Notes under the pieces: model-generated
Database searches by the model: none
What the model saw: only the letters and a program-made list of their open reading frames with translations
What the model was told of the DNA's origin: nothing
Program-made: the position numbers and the translations under genes
Assembly (NCBI RefSeq): GCF_000019965.1
Contig: NC_010571.1
Span: 5,217,001-5,281,000, forward strand
DNA: 64,000 bases
Direction of reading: 5' to 3'
Source of the DNA: Opitutus terrae PB90-1
GTDB taxonomy: Bacteria; Verrucomicrobiota; Verrucomicrobiia; Opitutales; Opitutaceae
Shown here: positions 62,293-64,000 of the stretch, piece by piece
Numbering within the stretch: the first letter of the stretch is position 1
Layout: every line of letters begins with the position of its first letter

Positions 62293-62436
62293 CTAGCCCG
62301 GAAATTTCATGAACAGGACTGAAGCTGGTCCGAAATTTCCGTCCGCCTGCGGCGGAGCAACCTTGTCGCGGCTAGCCCCGACAGAGTCGGCCCGGAGGGC
62401 GGATATTTCACGAACTTCGTGAAATATCCGGGCTAG
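62293..62436. mobile_element. MITE-like element with CTAGCCCGGA terminal inverted repeats
   Basis: The left end (62293-62313) and right end (62416-62436) are inverted copies, 19 of 21 bases matching, each starting CTAGCCCGGA. The right end is also half of a perfect 29-base palindrome (62401-62429, centre ACGAACTTCGT). A partial third copy is at about 62142-62166. No transposase is encoded. The right terminal CTAG supplies the stop codon of the minus-strand gene at 62433. The 366-base gap otherwise shows a GCCGCGAT hairpin and no gene. Confidence 0.65.
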
Positions 62437-62951
62437 GTCGCGGGCGTCGCTGCGGTGTGCGCCACTTCCGCGGTCGGCACCGCCACCGCGGACGCCTGCT
62501 TGGCGGGATGAGCCACCTGCGCCAACCGATGCTGGCAAACCGAGCAGAACGCATCCACTTCACGGCGGGCGATCGCACGGATCACGTAGTAAAGCTGATT
62601 CAACGCGGTGTCGCGCTGCGCCGGATCGATCGGCAGGTGGGCCGCCTGCTCCAGCACCAGCGCCTCCAGCAGCGCCTGCTCGCCCGCGAGGAAAAATGCG
62701 AGGAGCGGGTTGCGACCGCAGGGGCATTCGGGACGCGCCGCCGAACGGCCGCCGGCGTGCTCCGCCTTCTTGCGCGTCGCCGGATCCCGCAGTCCCGCAA
62801 AAATCTGATCCAGCGCCCATTCTATGAGATGCACCAATGCATCTGGATAAGCCAGCGGGCTGGTCACCCGCTCAGTGCGCAGCAGAACGTCCCAACGCGC
62901 ATGGATTGCTGAACGCTGGGCACAGAGGCTGTTCAGTAGGCTCTCCTGCAT
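62433..62951 (-). CDS. Cysteine-motif protein of unknown function
   Basis: A 172-residue protein, mainly helical, from ATG 62951 (MQESLLNSLCAQRSAIHARW). Two Cys clusters, PECPCGRNPLL near residue 75 and DAFCSVCQHRLAQ near 145, could bind a metal or act in redox. The C-terminus is Ala/Thr-rich. The stop codon TAG lies in the CTAG end of the MITE-like element, so the natural C-terminus may have been altered. I do not recognise the family. Divergent from the cco genes. Confidence 0.6.
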   Translation of the reverse strand: MQESLLNSLCAQRSAIHARWDVLLRTERVTSPLAYPDALVHLIEWALDQIFAGLRDPATRKKAEHAGGRSAARPECPCGRNPLLAFFLAGEQALLEALVLEQAAHLPIDPAQRDTALNQLYYVIRAIARREVDAFCSVCQHRLAQVAHPAKQASAVAVPTAEVAHTAATPAT

Positions 62952-63128
62952 CGTGGTAGAAGGTAGCCATGCCCGCGATGTGCTGCTTCGCATCACTTGG
63001 CGAACGATGCGCGTCTTTTGCGAGCGGATGAACCTCCACGCCAAGAAATGCTTAGCCATCGGCAACGACTGCGCAGCGATTCATTTCCGGCTGACCTAGA
63101 CTGCGCGCCTCAGCGAGGTCCCAACCTC

Positions 63129-63275
63129 ATGACACACACTTCGGTCCCCTCAGCCACCGTCCTCCTTGCGCCGGTCGTCCGCGTCGCGCTGTCGCGCCCC
63201 GACCACGCGGCCTCCTCACCGCGGGTCGTCGTTCCGCGGCGGCGCTGGCCGTGCTCGCTCAGCCCTGAGCCGTAA
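63129..63275 (+). CDS. Possible 48-residue peptide before ccoS
   Basis: An ATG at 63129 opens a 48-codon frame (MTHTSVPSATVLLAPVVRVAL...) ending 24 bases before ccoS. It is Pro/Arg/Val-rich without a membrane segment or known motif. It may be a chance frame in the 348-base divergent gap, where the cco promoter should also lie. Confidence 0.2.
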   Translation: MTHTSVPSATVLLAPVVRVALSRPDHAASSPRVVVPRRRWPCSLSPEP

Positions 63276-63299
63276 GTCCACCCGCCTTTCCATCCTTTT

Positions 63300-63491
63300 A
63301 TGTCCGTCATTCCACTGACCCTCACCATCAGCCTGTGCCTGGTCTTCACGTTCATCGTTTTCTTCATTCGGGAAAACGGGCGGCGGTTCAGCAGCCCCGA
63401 GCGTGATTCGCTGCTGCCTCTGGCCGACGAGAAACCCCGGCTCGCCGCGGCCCGCCCCGCCGAGTCTCCAGACGCGCCTTACGGCCGCTGA
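63300..63491 (+). CDS. ccoS: CcoS-type cbb3 oxidase assembly protein
   Basis: A 63-residue protein with one N-terminal TM (IPLTLTISLCLVFTFIVFFI) and a short hydrophilic tail. The helix followed by RENGRRFSSPERDSLLPL fits CcoS/FixS, which helps insert heme/copper cofactors in cbb3 cytochrome oxidase. The family usually has a cytoplasmic D-D-x-E-x-x-R motif that is not clear here, so the call rests on length, topology and the ccoN gene 15 bases downstream. Confidence 0.7.
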   Translation: MSVIPLTLTISLCLVFTFIVFFIRENGRRFSSPERDSLLPLADEKPRLAAARPAESPDAPYGR

Positions 63492-63506
63492 GCTTCTTCT
63501 TCTCCC

Positions 63507-64000
63507 ATGACCGACCAGAAAATCACGATCGAGTACAACGACAAGGTCGTCCGCCAGTTCCTCTGGGCCACGCTCATCTGGGGCGCCGTGGGCATGCTCG
63601 TCGGCGTGCTCGTCGCCTCCCAGCTCAACTTCTGGCAGCTCAACTTCAACCTGCCGTGGCTGACCTTCGGCCGTCTCCGGCCGCTGCATACAAACGCGGT
63701 GATCTTCGCGTTCGTCGGCAACATGATGTTCGCCGGCATCTACTATTCGACGCAGCGGCTGGTGAAGGCGCGGCTCGCGAGCAATTTTCTCTCGGCGCTG
63801 CATTTCTGGGGCTGGCAGGCGATCATCGTCGGCGCGGCGATCACGCTGCCGCTCGGTTTCAGCCGCGGCAAGGAGTACGCCGAACTCGTCTGGCCGCTGA
63901 ACATCGCGGTCGCGTTCATCTGGGTCGTCTTCGCGGTGAATTTCTTCTGGACGCTCGCGCGCCGGCACGAGCGCGCGCTCTACGTGGCGATTTGGTTCTA
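63507..64000 (+). CDS. ccoN: cbb3-type cytochrome c oxidase subunit I, N-terminal part
   Basis: The first 164 residues of the heme-copper oxidase catalytic subunit. TM1 (FLWATLIWGAVGMLVGVLVA) is followed by LRPLHTNAVIFAFVGNMMFAGIYYSTQRL, with the conserved TM2 His that binds the low-spin heme, then WGWQAIIVGAAITLPLG and the KEYAELVWPLNIA loop. The gene continues beyond the window, so a CcoNO fusion cannot be judged. It points to respiration at low oxygen. Confidence 0.95.
   Translation, partial: MTDQKITIEYNDKVVRQFLWATLIWGAVGMLVGVLVASQLNFWQLNFNLPWLTFGRLRPLHTNAVIFAFVGNMMFAGIYYSTQRLVKARLASNFLSALHFWGWQAIIVGAAITLPLGFSRGKEYAELVWPLNIAVAFIWVVFAVNFFWTLARRHERALYVAIWF

Overview
This is a GC-rich, gene-dense bacterial chromosome segment with no tRNA, rRNA, CRISPR array or insertion sequence that I could find. 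It most resembles an Opitutaceae-type member of the Verrucomicrobiota. The grounds are an oversized GreA-family factor of the kind known in the PVC group, a LexA gene preceded by a TGTTC-N4-GAACA operator, a LexA/ImuA/ImuB/DnaE2 mutagenesis set, a cbb3-type oxidase, and many dispersed short palindromic repeats. The assignment is inference; no marker RNA gene is present to settle it.

Layout. 1-7.9 kb: the end of a threonine aldolase, a secreted FKBP isomerase, a LOG-family protein, purD, a small secreted protein, a low-molecular-weight phosphatase and glyA. 8-16.9 kb: a CHASE/PAS hybrid histidine kinase, an MFS exporter overlapping a retropepsin-PDZ lipoprotein, rsmB, and the long GreA-like factor. 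17-24.9 kb: small membrane proteins and transporters (LysE, DUF4870, EamA, DUF2892, CNT nucleoside transporter), an ArsR-methyltransferase fusion, a gamma carbonic anhydrase and a ydbH-ynbE-ydbL-like envelope cluster. 24.9-31 kb: glgP, mutL and argH on the minus strand. 31-35.5 kb: two OsmC/Ohr peroxidases, an ABC1/UbiB kinase and small proteins. 35.7-43.4 kb: a minus-strand DNA-damage block of lexA, imuA, imuB, dnaE2 and a UdgX-type uracil-DNA glycosylase.

43.5-48.4 kb is a compact minus-strand operon: arsR, an ArsP-type permease, a small thioredoxin, a ProC-like dehydrogenase, a secreted thioredoxin, a CcdA-like protein and an ECF sigma factor whose reading frame runs without a stop into an AhpD/carboxymuconolactone-decarboxylase domain. 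Two near-identical 24-bp operator-like sites flank arsR. It looks like a thiol-redox and metalloid response system. 48.6-62 kb is a mixed region with a four-repeat secreted protein, a YbhB protein, a glucoamylase-like protein, a small hybrid kinase, a GH30-like glycosidase, VTT and PGPGW membrane proteins, a cardiolipin-synthase-like enzyme and a PocR-AraC regulator. The window ends in ccoS and the start of ccoN.

The most unusual theme is the density of short palindromic repeats of several families. Most are intergenic, but some lie in frame inside rsmB, mutL, imuB and probably purD, and others supply the stop codons of argH and of a small gene near 62.4 kb. This resembles the in-frame palindromic elements known from Rickettsia.
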